A stretch of 64,000 nt of DNA. Source: Niallia sp. FSL W8-0635 (lineage in GTDB: Bacteria > Bacillota > Bacilli > Bacillales > Cytobacillaceae). Below the pieces are notes generated by a model. It did not search any database. It saw only the letters and a program-made list of their open reading frames with translations, and had not been told where the DNA came from. The translations under genes were made by a program, and so were the position numbers. The stretch is from positions 1,838,501-1,902,500 of the forward strand of contig NZ_JBBOYD010000001.1 of assembly GCF_038007965.1 (NCBI RefSeq), in the 5' to 3' direction. This document shows, one piece after another, positions 1-7,842 of the stretch. Each line of letters begins with the position of its first letter. The stretch's first letter is position 1.

Positions 1-1019
1 AAGAACTTAGAAACGGCAATCGCTCCATGTTTTCCGAAGTATTGCTAGATAAGCTGAAAGATCGCCTTGAAAAGAAAGAGCAAACGGTCTTATTTTTAAA
101 TAAGCGAGGACATTCCTCCTTTGTCATGTGCCGTGACTGTGGGTATGTTGTTAAATGTCCGAATTGTGATATTAGCTTAACCTACCATCGTTTTCAAAAT
201 CAGATGAAGTGTCATTATTGCGGGTATGAAACATATACGCCTACCACTTGTCCAGAATGTAGCAGTGAGCATATTCGGTATTTTGGAACAGGAACACAAA
301 AGGTAGAGGAAGAGCTGGCGAAAATTTTGCCTGAAGCAAGAGTTATTCGGATGGATGTGGACACAACTAGTCGAAAGGGAGCCCATGAAAAGCTGCTGCA
401 AAAATTCCAAGATGGAGAAGCAGATATTCTATTAGGCACCCAAATGATTGCCAAAGGACTAGATTTCCCAAGAATTACGCTAGTTGGCGTACTGTCAGCT
501 GATACAATGCTCCATTTGCCAGATTTCCGCTCATCGGAGAAGACCTTTCAATTACTGACACAAGTAAGCGGAAGAGCGGGCAGACATGAATTACTAGGGG
601 AAGTAATTTTCCAAACCTATACGCCAGAGCATTATAGTATTGAGCTTGCGAGCGAACAGGATTATGACCGTTTTTATGAAACGGAGATGATGATTCGCAG
701 ACAGCATGCCTATCCTCCATACTATTTTCTTACCATGATTACGATTAGTCATGAAGAGCTAATGAAAGTAGTCGGTGTCTCGGAGAAAATCACGCAGATC
801 GTCAGAAATAGATTATCACCGCAAACGGTTATTTTAGGACCAGTCGCTTCACCAATCGCAAGAATAAAAAATAAATACCGCTATCAATGTTTGATAAAAT
901 ATAAACAAGAACCGAATCTAGAAGAAGTTCTAAAGTCGATTTTAGATCATTACCAGACAGAAATAAGTTCAAATGGACTGCAAATCTCGATTGATGTTAA
1001 TCCGTTTATTTTAATGTAG
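1..1019 (+). CDS. priA: Primosomal replication restart helicase PriA, C-terminal part (5' end outside window)
   Basis: The reading frame is open from base 3 and enters from outside the window, so only about the last 338 residues are visible. PriA is the 3'-5' DNA helicase that reloads the replisome at stalled forks. Visible are the zinc-binding insert with paired cysteines (CRDCG, CPNC, CHYCG, CPEC), the helicase C-terminal motifs (GTQMIAKGLDFP, QVSGRAGRH) and the family's C-terminal domain. The remaining priA sequence shows no frame disruption. In B. subtilis priA is followed directly by def; here a sugar-utilisation cluster of about 9 kb intervenes. Identification is firm from the zinc module plus the helicase motifs. 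Confidence 0.97.
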   Translation, partial: ELRNGNRSMFSEVLLDKLKDRLEKKEQTVLFLNKRGHSSFVMCRDCGYVVKCPNCDISLTYHRFQNQMKCHYCGYETYTPTTCPECSSEHIRYFGTGTQKVEEELAKILPEARVIRMDVDTTSRKGAHEKLLQKFQDGEADILLGTQMIAKGLDFPRITLVGVLSADTMLHLPDFRSSEKTFQLLTQVSGRAGRHELLGEVIFQTYTPEHYSIELASEQDYDRFYETEMMIRRQHAYPPYYFLTMITISHEELMKVVGVSEKITQIVRNRLSPQTVILGPVASPIARIKNKYRYQCLIKYKQEPNLEEVLKSILDHYQTEISSNGLQISIDVNPFILM

Positions 1020-1080
1020 GAAAGTCTTCTACAAATAATGCCACTGTGGCTAGTAACCCTCAACCTGAAAATGAAAATAA

Positions 1081-1120
1081 AAAGAAATGACATAATGGAA
1101 ACGGTCATTTCTTTTTATTT
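1081..1120. terminator. Bidirectional terminator between priA and the convergent regulator gene
   Basis: Arms AAAGAAATGAC (1081-1091) and GTCATTTCTTT (1104-1114) pair perfectly. The + strand continues in a T-rich run and the - strand reads out with T-rich sequence as well. It separates priA from the convergent regulator gene. Confidence 0.85.
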
Positions 1121-1127
1121 TGCTATA

Positions 1128-2045
1128 TTAATTTTCCTTCTCCAAATAATAAATCCCAATCTGTATATTTTGCTTATGGTTTCCAAAATGTTCCCCAAAT
1201 AAAGTCATCCCACCAACTCTTTCTGAATCTTCTTTAACCGCAATTTTCAAAGTGAGAAAGGGGGAGTTCTCTAATTGTAAATCATTAATCGTGACACTAG
1301 AAAATGGCTCCCCATCAATACCTGTATCCATTTTATTTACCCTGATCGTTTTTAAAAGGCCGTACTGACTAAATTTATCATTCCACCATTTTGGCGTATA
1401 GCGACCTCTCACATCAGAGAAGTTTCCAGGCACAGTGTAGGTGCCAATCTCCACGTTATTTAAGTAAAACGTTATATCACTTGGCCAAACATTATTAGAG
1501 ATTGGAAACTCAGATGCAAGCTCTAGACTGATTTCTACCATTTCTGGAATTTCATTTGGTCCTAGTAAATTTGGGATTTTGTACTCTACATAACCTTGGG
1601 ATAACCATAATAGCTGTGCATCCACTCTTTGGCTATCCATAAAATATTTCGGGTCATCCGCTTTCCCGATGATTTCTTTTTCTGTCGCAATGCCACAGGT
1701 AGGCTTAGCGGAAAAATCAGTATAATGACCAATTTTTAAATCGGTCTGGTGAAGTAAATATTCTTTAAATATTTTTCTTGGAAAATGAATTTCAATATTG
1801 TCTATCGCTAAATAAACTATTTTTTGCAGTCCTGATTTACCAGGGATTCGTTCCGATTTAACAATCCCTGCTTCTTCTAGCTTTTGAATATGACGGGTAA
1901 CGATGGCGGCGCTTATGCCTAATTGTTTTGCTAAATCAGATATATTCATGTTGTTTTTTGCGAGAATTTCTATGATTTCTATTCTAGTTTCACTAGCAAG
2001 GGCTTGATAAATATGAAAATAATCCTTTGATATTTGTATTTGCAT
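1128..2045 (-). CDS. ArsR-type winged-helix transcriptional regulator with large C-terminal domain
   Basis: A 305-residue protein. Residues about 5-75 form an ArsR-like winged helix-turn-helix (ALASETRIEIIEIL, then ISDLAKQLGISAAIVTRHI). The remaining 230 residues are a beta-rich C-terminal domain that I cannot assign; it may sense a sugar ligand. The start chosen is the ATG at 2045, because AAAGGAG lies 7 nt upstream; an in-frame ATG seven codons earlier has no such site. No metal-binding CxC motif is seen in the helix, so this is not a metal sensor of the SmtB/ArsR kind. It is divergent from the transporter/glycosidase genes and is the obvious candidate for their local regulator (inference). 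Confidence 0.85.
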   Translation of the reverse strand: MQIQISKDYFHIYQALASETRIEIIEILAKNNMNISDLAKQLGISAAIVTRHIQKLEEAGIVKSERIPGKSGLQKIVYLAIDNIEIHFPRKIFKEYLLHQTDLKIGHYTDFSAKPTCGIATEKEIIGKADDPKYFMDSQRVDAQLLWLSQGYVEYKIPNLLGPNEIPEMVEISLELASEFPISNNVWPSDITFYLNNVEIGTYTVPGNFSDVRGRYTPKWWNDKFSQYGLLKTIRVNKMDTGIDGEPFSSVTINDLQLENSPFLTLKIAVKEDSERVGGMTLFGEHFGNHKQNIQIGIYYLEKEN

Positions 2046-2090
2046 AGGAATCTCCTTTAACTTCATAGTTAAATACTTACTTGTCTGTTT

Positions 2091-2119
2091 ATTTTATCAT
2101 TCACAGTGTTTAACTACAA
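2091..2119 (-). promoter_or_regulatory. Putative sigma-A promoter of the winged-helix regulator gene
   Basis: On the - strand TTGTAG (2114-2119) and TAAAAT (2091-2096) are separated by 17 nt. The -35 lies inside the inverted repeat at 2107-2128, which suggests autoregulation. Confidence 0.5.
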
Positions 2120-2128
2120 TAGTAAACA
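2107..2128. promoter_or_regulatory. Candidate operator (inverted repeat) between divergent regulator and transporter genes
   Basis: TGTTTAACTA and TAGTAAACA face each other around CAA, matching as an inverted repeat apart from one extra base. The repeat covers the -35 of the regulator promoter. A second inverted repeat, TTTAAC/GTTAAA, lies at 2210-2227 just after the predicted transporter start site. The shared TTTAAC half-site suggests that one regulator binds both. Which protein binds is inference. Confidence 0.45.
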
Positions 2129-2151
2129 TAAAAAATATTGTTAAAATAGGA

Positions 2152-2180
2152 TTGACAACGCTTTCTCATGTTGTTAAATT
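2152..2180 (+). promoter_or_regulatory. Sigma-A promoter of the sugar cluster with overlapping cre-like site
   Basis: TTGACA (2152-2157), a 17-nt spacer and TAAATT (2175-2180). Bases 2152-2165 (TTGACAACGCTTTC) fit the catabolite-responsive element pattern TGNNARCGNWWWC, lacking only the usual closing A. A CcpA-bound site over the -35 would repress the cluster when preferred sugars are present (known for the family, inferred here). Confidence 0.65.
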
Positions 2181-2209
2181 AGTAGTGTAAAGAGATTCAA
2201 AATAACAAC

Positions 2210-2227
2210 TTTAACTTTTTGGTTAAA
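2210..2227. promoter_or_regulatory. Second candidate operator upstream of the binding-protein gene
   Basis: Inverted repeat TTTAAC (2210-2215) and GTTAAA (2222-2227) with a 6-nt centre. It lies downstream of the predicted -10 and upstream of the ribosome binding site, a typical roadblock position. Confidence 0.35.
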
Positions 2228-2271
2228 CGATTTAATTGAGTAATGAGTTAAATAAAAAAGGAGGAATTATT

Positions 2272-3540
2272 GTGGGGGCAAAGAGAAAGCTTTGGAAGTA
2301 TGTTGGTGTGATCGGACTCTCAATCGGTATTTTAGCAGGCTGTGGAGATTCAGGAGCAAGTGGTAGTGCCAAAAATGAAATTACGTTTTGGAATCCATTC
2401 ACAGGGCCAGATGGAAAAAACATGCAGGCTATGGTGAATGAATACAATAAGACAAATCCTGAATACAAAATCAAAAACGTTTCCTTAAAAGAAACGGATA
2501 TGTATACGAAGATTCCAACGATTGTAAATTCGAAAAAGAATATTCCAGATTTAACAATCGTCCATGCAGAAAGAATTAAACAGTTCAAAGATAATGATAT
2601 GTTAACTTCTTATAATGATTTACTTACAGATTTTCCAGAAATTAATGGCGATAATTATGTAGATGAGGCTTGGAAGATTGGAGAAATAGATTCAGAGCGT
2701 TATAGTGTTCCATTAGATATTCATACATTCGGAATGTACTACAACAAAGATTTAGTAGATAAGTATTTGCCAACAGCATTGGATGATAATATTGTAACAT
2801 TTGACGAGATTAAACAGGTTGGAGAGCAAGCACAAAAAGATAAAATTAGAGCATTAGGAGTAACATGGTTAAAACCTAATTTCTTGTCCCTGTATGCTCA
2901 AAATGGTGGGGAGTTAACAGAAGATGGCATTCAACCAACTTTAGTTAACCAAGCAGCGAAAGATACCTTTAATTTATGGAGAGATTATGTGAAGGCTGGC
3001 TATACAACGAAGGATGGCGAAGATCCAACACAAATGTTCTTAACTGGAAAAGTTGTATTTCTTCCTGAAGGTATTTGGATGCAAAACCAAGTTAAAGAGT
3101 CGAAGGTAAATTGGGGATTAACAAATGCTCCACAATTATCAGATGACTTATCTAAAGCAGTGAACTGGTCCTCCTCTCACCAATTTATCATGTTGAAGGA
3201 TGATTCTCGTAGTGAAGAAAAAGCAAAAGGTGTCGTTGAGTTTTTAGATTGGGTTCGTGATAATTCAATGGAATGGGCAAAATCCGGCCAAAATCCAGCA
3301 ACACTTTCTCTTTTAGACAATGAAGAATATAAAGCAATGCCACAATCATTCCTTTTAGCAACACCAGAACAACAAGCAACATTAAAAATCTTTGACTACA
3401 AATACAATGGCTATGTTTCTGAATTACTTGATTCTAAAGCTGGCGATGTCGTATTCTCCAAAGTAGAAACTGACAAAGCATTAGAGGATATGGAAAAAGA
3501 AATTTCTGCTAAGGTAGCAAAAGATAATTCAAATAAATAA
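2272..3540 (+). CDS. Sugar ABC transporter, extracellular lipoprotein substrate-binding protein
   Basis: A 422-residue lipoprotein. A basic start and hydrophobic stretch end in the lipobox LAGC, with the lipidated cysteine at residue 24. The mature part reads as a family 1 extracellular solute-binding protein (ITFWNPFTGPDG early, then MYYNKDLVDKY). GTG at 2272 is chosen because AAGGAGG (2258-2264) lies 7 nt upstream; a TTG 36 nt earlier in the same frame has no such site. It should capture an oligosaccharide or glycoside and deliver it to the two permeases downstream. The substrate is unknown; the neighbouring GH2 enzymes suggest a beta-galactoside or beta-glucuronide-type sugar. No ATPase gene is in the cluster. 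Confidence 0.93.
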   Translation: MGAKRKLWKYVGVIGLSIGILAGCGDSGASGSAKNEITFWNPFTGPDGKNMQAMVNEYNKTNPEYKIKNVSLKETDMYTKIPTIVNSKKNIPDLTIVHAERIKQFKDNDMLTSYNDLLTDFPEINGDNYVDEAWKIGEIDSERYSVPLDIHTFGMYYNKDLVDKYLPTALDDNIVTFDEIKQVGEQAQKDKIRALGVTWLKPNFLSLYAQNGGELTEDGIQPTLVNQAAKDTFNLWRDYVKAGYTTKDGEDPTQMFLTGKVVFLPEGIWMQNQVKESKVNWGLTNAPQLSDDLSKAVNWSSSHQFIMLKDDSRSEEKAKGVVEFLDWVRDNSMEWAKSGQNPATLSLLDNEEYKAMPQSFLLATPEQQATLKIFDYKYNGYVSELLDSKAGDVVFSKVETDKALEDMEKEISAKVAKDNSNK

Positions 3541-3592
3541 GGTTTAAATGAAAATGTAAGTGTTTACTATGTGTTTGGATTTTAGAAATGAA

Positions 3593-3717
3593 GGGCTGTT
3601 TTTAAAAGATGGGGAGACACCACAAGTAGATACACGAGAAGGCTAAAAGCTTGCCAATCGAAAAAGGGAGTGTATTCATGCTATTGGTATTCTCAAGCAA
3701 CTTTAACAAAACAGCCC
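3593..3717 (+). mobile_element. MITE-like repeat, internally deleted copy, between binding-protein and permease genes
   Basis: The ends GGGCTGTTTT (3593-3602) and AAAACAGCCC (3708-3717) are perfect inverted repeats and match the ends of the 215-bp repeat at 36563/38531. The centre keeps only fragments of the usual interior (for example GGAGTGTATTCA). No clear target duplication is seen. The gap between the two transporter genes (3541-3860) holds nothing else recognisable. Confidence 0.6.
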
Positions 3718-3860
3718 AATCAATAAAGAATAGTAAGCAGCCTAACTACAGAAAGCAGTGTTGCTAGTAGGTAAACAATTGTATTTAGGCTGTAAGCTTA
3801 AAATGTATAAGATCTATGAATCTTATTTTAATAGAAGCAAGAGGAAAGGAAGTAGGGCGT

Positions 3861-4784
3861 ATGGAAACTGTTCCCGCTACGAATCATGTGAAACAAATGA
3901 AAATAAAAAAGACTAGGAATACATCCTTTGCACCGTGGCTATTTTTAGCCCCTCATTTGATCATTTTTGGAGTGTTTTTTCTAATTCCGATTTTTTTTGG
4001 AATCTATATTTCTTTTACAGAATGGGATTTGATTAGTTCCCCGACCTTTGTTGGATTGGAAAATTATAAAGAATTATTACTTCAATCTGATTCCGTCTTT
4101 TATGAACAACTTCATAATGGTTTGAAAAACACCTTTTTATTTGTTCTATTTACTGTCCCATTTTGTATTCTTGTACCTCTCCTTCTTGCAGCTGCATTGA
4201 ATACAAAACCTACACTATGGAAAGTATTTCAGTCTTTATTCTATTTACCATCGTTATTCGCGATTTCTGCAGTCATTATTATCTGGGGACTTATGTTTAA
4301 TGTGACGTACGGTCCGATTAATAATATTTTCAATCTTGAAACAGTTTGGACTGGAACTCAGCCGTATGCATGGATTGCGCTGGTAGCCGTAACGGTATGG
4401 TGGACGATTGGTGGTAATATGATCATTTACCAAGCAGCGTTGAATGGAATTCCGAAAGATTATTATGAAGCAGCAGATATTGATGGTGCTTCATCTTTCC
4501 AGAAATTTATTAAAATCACCCTTCCGAGTATGAAAGGGCAAATTCTTTATACGGTTGTTATTACAACAATTGCTCAATTTAACGTCTATGGTCAACCATT
4601 AATGTTAACTGGTGGTGGCCCAACAGACTCAACGAGAGTGTTATTAATGGATATTCAGCAAAACGCCTTTGGTTCAGGTCAATCGATTGCTGGGATATCT
4701 TCTGCAATGGCTGTTATTCTTGGACTTTGCATAATGGTTGTTGCGTCATTACAATTCTTTTTCTTAAGAGAGAGAAAGAATTAA
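3861..4784 (+). CDS. Sugar ABC transporter permease (MalF/UgpA-like)
   Basis: A 307-residue integral membrane protein with about six transmembrane segments. The first is near residues 27-50, and there are paired helices in the centre. The inner-membrane-protein EAA loop reads EAADIDGASSFQKFIKITLP, the site that docks on the ATPase. I chose ATG 3861, preceded by AAAGGAAG; an in-frame ATG at 3816 would add 15 residues of non-membrane sequence and has no clear binding site. It pairs with the next gene to form the channel. It sits 320 nt behind the binding-protein gene because of an inserted repeat. Confidence 0.92.
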   Translation: METVPATNHVKQMKIKKTRNTSFAPWLFLAPHLIIFGVFFLIPIFFGIYISFTEWDLISSPTFVGLENYKELLLQSDSVFYEQLHNGLKNTFLFVLFTVPFCILVPLLLAAALNTKPTLWKVFQSLFYLPSLFAISAVIIIWGLMFNVTYGPINNIFNLETVWTGTQPYAWIALVAVTVWWTIGGNMIIYQAALNGIPKDYYEAADIDGASSFQKFIKITLPSMKGQILYTVVITTIAQFNVYGQPLMLTGGGPTDSTRVLLMDIQQNAFGSGQSIAGISSAMAVILGLCIMVVASLQFFFLRERKN

Positions 4785-4800
4785 TTAGAGGAGGAAGAGT

Positions 4801-5646
4801 ATGAGCAGTAAAAGAACCAATCCACTACCTAAAATAATCGGGTTCGCCTTTTTGCTTATCATGGCTGTGATTTGGATTATTCCTTTATTATGGGGAGTTG
4901 TAACCTCCTTTAAATCAGAAATAGAACTGCAAACAGTTGGCTTTAAATTTCTTCCGATTGAATGGGTGCTTACCAATTACACCACATTATTAGTGGATAA
5001 TACAAGTACACCATTGGTTCGTTGGTTTACAAATTCAGTTGTTATTTCTGTATCACACACAATATTAGTTTTAATTGTTGTTACATTATCTGCTTTTGCT
5101 TTTAGCAGATTAAATTTTAGAGGGAAAAATGGTTTGTTTGCCTTTTTAATGGCAACGATGATGTTTCCAGGAGTAGTAAATCTTATTCCTCTTTATAAAA
5201 TCATCGATGTCCTTGGTTGGGTAAATTCACCGATTGCGATGATTGTACCTGGAGCAGCAGGGGTCTTTAATATCTTTCTCGTTAGACAATTTATGAATAA
5301 TATTCCTCTCGAATTTGATGAGGCTGCTCGTATGGATGGTGCTAATGATTTTCAAATTTTAGGGAGAGTCATTTTGCCATTGATAAAACCGGTTCTTTTG
5401 GTTGTTTCCCTATTTTCTTTTACAGGATCGTGGAACGACTTCTTATGGCCATCCATTGTATTTAATGACATAGAAAAGATGCCAATCACACCAGGTCTTC
5501 AGTTATTACAAGGGATGTACCAAGCACAACCAACCTTATTAATGGCTGGGGCATTGGTTGCGATTATTCCAACGTTTATCTTGTATCTATTCGCACAGAA
5601 ATATTTCTTGGAATCTATGTCCTTATCTGCTGGGGTGAAAGGTTAA
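4801..5646 (+). CDS. Sugar ABC transporter permease (MalG/UgpE-like)
   Basis: A 281-residue membrane protein with about six helices. Its EAA loop reads EFDEAARMDGANDFQILGRV in the second half, the docking site for the shared ATPase. It starts 16 nt after the first permease, preceded by GAGGAGG. The family normally needs an MsmX/MalK-type ATPase. None is encoded here, so a housekeeping multi-transporter ATPase elsewhere (MsmX-like in Bacillus) probably energises it (inference). Confidence 0.93.
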   Translation: MSSKRTNPLPKIIGFAFLLIMAVIWIIPLLWGVVTSFKSEIELQTVGFKFLPIEWVLTNYTTLLVDNTSTPLVRWFTNSVVISVSHTILVLIVVTLSAFAFSRLNFRGKNGLFAFLMATMMFPGVVNLIPLYKIIDVLGWVNSPIAMIVPGAAGVFNIFLVRQFMNNIPLEFDEAARMDGANDFQILGRVILPLIKPVLLVVSLFSFTGSWNDFLWPSIVFNDIEKMPITPGLQLLQGMYQAQPTLLMAGALVAIIPTFILYLFAQKYFLESMSLSAGVKG

Positions 5647-6083
5647 TGAATAGAAAGCTAGAAAGAAATTTAGTGAGAATAGTAGGTGTTTGGCAAATTG
5701 TCGATGGTCTCTTTACGATCTTGCTATATGGGACATTAAAAAAGGTCGAAGGTGCAAAGCTTGTGGAAGACTCTGCTTTTGCCTATATGAAAGCGATGGA
5801 ATCTTATGTTGGAAGTATCTATATTTTTATAGGTATGTTTGGGGCCTTATTAATCGGCCTCGGATTAATTAATTTAGTCTGCGCAAAGAAATACATGATA
5901 GATGATCAAGTCCATGTGAAGGTTGCGGTATGGCTGTTTGTATGTGGAGCGCTCTCCTATATCATCATGGATATTATCAGCTTAGTTTTATGTATGTCTG
6001 CAGGTATTTTAGTTTTAGCGAAAAACAAATCTATTCGAAAAATTAATATGACAAGAACTAAACAAATCGGAGGTATAAATTAA
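5646..6083 (+). CDS. Small integral membrane protein of unknown function
   Basis: A 145-residue protein with four predicted transmembrane stretches (about residues 10-30, 50-78, 90-105 and 108-127) and a basic C-terminal tail. I recognise no family. The start codon overlaps the permease stop by one base (TAATG), and its own stop overlaps the next ATG in the same way. It is therefore translationally coupled to both neighbours and should be expressed with them. A role beside the transporter or the glycosidases is plausible, but the sequence does not show one. Confidence 0.75.
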   Translation: MNRKLERNLVRIVGVWQIVDGLFTILLYGTLKKVEGAKLVEDSAFAYMKAMESYVGSIYIFIGMFGALLIGLGLINLVCAKKYMIDDQVHVKVAVWLFVCGALSYIIMDIISLVLCMSAGILVLAKNKSIRKINMTRTKQIGGIN

Positions 6084-7825
6084 TGAATGAATTACATCCA
6101 AATCCTCAATTCCACAGAGCGGAATGGGTTTCACTAGACGGAGAATGGAAATTTGCTTTTGATGATAAAAAAGTAGGGGAGAAGGAGAAGTGGTATGCAT
6201 CTTTTCCAGAGAGTACAACCATAAATGTGCCGTTCACCTATGAAACGAAAGCAAGTGGAATTAATCAGCAAGAACATCACGAAACGGTTTGGTATGAAAG
6301 AACGATTACAATCGATGATATACAAAAGCATCCGATTGTTCATTTTGAAGGAGTGGATTATGAGGCGTTTATCTATGTAAATGGTCATCTCGTAACAATC
6401 CATCAAGGAGGTTACCATGGTTTTTCTGTAGATGTAGCTGACTATGTGACAACTGGCGAGAATAAACTGACTGTTAAAGTCAAAGATTCAAAGGATTGTG
6501 CACAACCAAGAGGAAAACAACGCTGGCATGATGAGAATTTTGGCTGCTGGTATGTTCAGACAACGGGAATTTGGAAATCCGTTTGGCTAGAATTTGTAAA
6601 TGAAGCTCACTTAAATCATGCGAAAATTACGCCAGTATTTGATGAGCAAGAGGTAGTGATTGAAGTAGAAACAAAGGATATCCCGCTTACAGCTGAAGGA
6701 TATAAAGTAGTGGCATCTATCCAATTTAATGGCAAAGTAATCAATGAATTAACGGCTAATATCGTGGATAATGCTGCCCAACTTAAAGGAAGTGTATTAG
6801 AAAGACTGGATCCATGGACAATGAAGGTTTGGAGTCCGGAAAATCCTAATCTATATGATTTGACGCTTAAATTGTACTACCAAGATGTATTGCTTGATGA
6901 AGTTCAATCCTATTTTGGAATGCGGAAAATATCTATTGAAGGAAATAGAATCCTTCTTAATAATAGAGAGCTATATCAACGCTTAATTTTAGACCAAGGC
7001 TACTGGGAAGAATCAGATTTAACGCCTCCGAGTGTTGCGGCGTTAGAAGAAGATATCGATAAAGTATTAGAATTGGGATATAACGGGGTTCGGAAGCACC
7101 AAAAAGTAGAGGACAGCAGATTTTTATATTTAGCGGATAAAAAAGGTCTTCTTGTCTGGCTAGAAGTTGGTTCAACGTTTGGATTTAGTGACAAAGCAGT
7201 TCGTAATTTTACCAATGAATGGTTGGAAATTGTGAAGCAAAATTATAATCATCCGAGTGTGATTACATGGGTACCGTTTAATGAATCATGGGGGGTTGGC
7301 AATATCCATCATGACAAGCAACAACAAGCTTTTACAGAAAGCATCTATCATTTAACAAAGGCGTATGACAGCAATCGCCCTGTTATCACAAATGACGGCT
7401 GGGAACATACTATTTCCGATATTATCACATTGCATGACTATGAAGAATTTGGAGCACTTCTTGCAAGTAGATATGAAGATAACGAAAAATTACTGTCGAA
7501 TGCCATCCAGTTTAATAAAGGTTTCTATGCCTTTGCAGATGGTTACACGTATAAAGGTCAACCGATTCTTATTTCTGAATTTGGCGGAATCGCTTTTCAA
7601 ACAGAGGAAGGTTGGGGCTATGGGAATCAAGTAAAGGATGAAGAAGCGTTTTTTAGTCGTTTTGAAGACATCCATCATGCGGTTCAAGATTTAGATTACG
7701 TATGTGGTTATTGTTATACACAACTAACCGATGTACAACAAGAAGTAAATGGCTTGCTTACAATCGATAGAAAACCAAAAGTTTCTGTTGAGAGAGTAAG
7801 ACAAGTAAATACTCGAAGATTATAA
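6083..7825 (+). CDS. Glycoside hydrolase family 2 protein (beta-galactosidase/beta-glucuronidase type)
   Basis: A 580-residue enzyme without a signal peptide, so cytoplasmic. It has the GH2 order: N-terminal jelly-roll sugar-binding domain (about 1-170), immunoglobulin-like domain (about 175-280), and a TIM barrel to the end. The acid/base glutamate is visible in PFNESWG (Glu401) and the nucleophile in LISEFGG (Glu499). It is shorter than LacZ-type enzymes (about 1000 residues), with no C-terminal domain 5. It should cleave the sugar imported by the upstream transporter; the exact linkage cannot be told. The ribosome site CGGAGG lies 9 nt upstream, and the start overlaps the previous stop by one base. 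Confidence 0.9.
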   Translation: MNELHPNPQFHRAEWVSLDGEWKFAFDDKKVGEKEKWYASFPESTTINVPFTYETKASGINQQEHHETVWYERTITIDDIQKHPIVHFEGVDYEAFIYVNGHLVTIHQGGYHGFSVDVADYVTTGENKLTVKVKDSKDCAQPRGKQRWHDENFGCWYVQTTGIWKSVWLEFVNEAHLNHAKITPVFDEQEVVIEVETKDIPLTAEGYKVVASIQFNGKVINELTANIVDNAAQLKGSVLERLDPWTMKVWSPENPNLYDLTLKLYYQDVLLDEVQSYFGMRKISIEGNRILLNNRELYQRLILDQGYWEESDLTPPSVAALEEDIDKVLELGYNGVRKHQKVEDSRFLYLADKKGLLVWLEVGSTFGFSDKAVRNFTNEWLEIVKQNYNHPSVITWVPFNESWGVGNIHHDKQQQAFTESIYHLTKAYDSNRPVITNDGWEHTISDIITLHDYEEFGALLASRYEDNEKLLSNAIQFNKGFYAFADGYTYKGQPILISEFGGIAFQTEEGWGYGNQVKDEEAFFSRFEDIHHAVQDLDYVCGYCYTQLTDVQQEVNGLLTIDRKPKVSVERVRQVNTRRL

Positions 7826-7842
7826 TCATAGGAGTGTATAAG

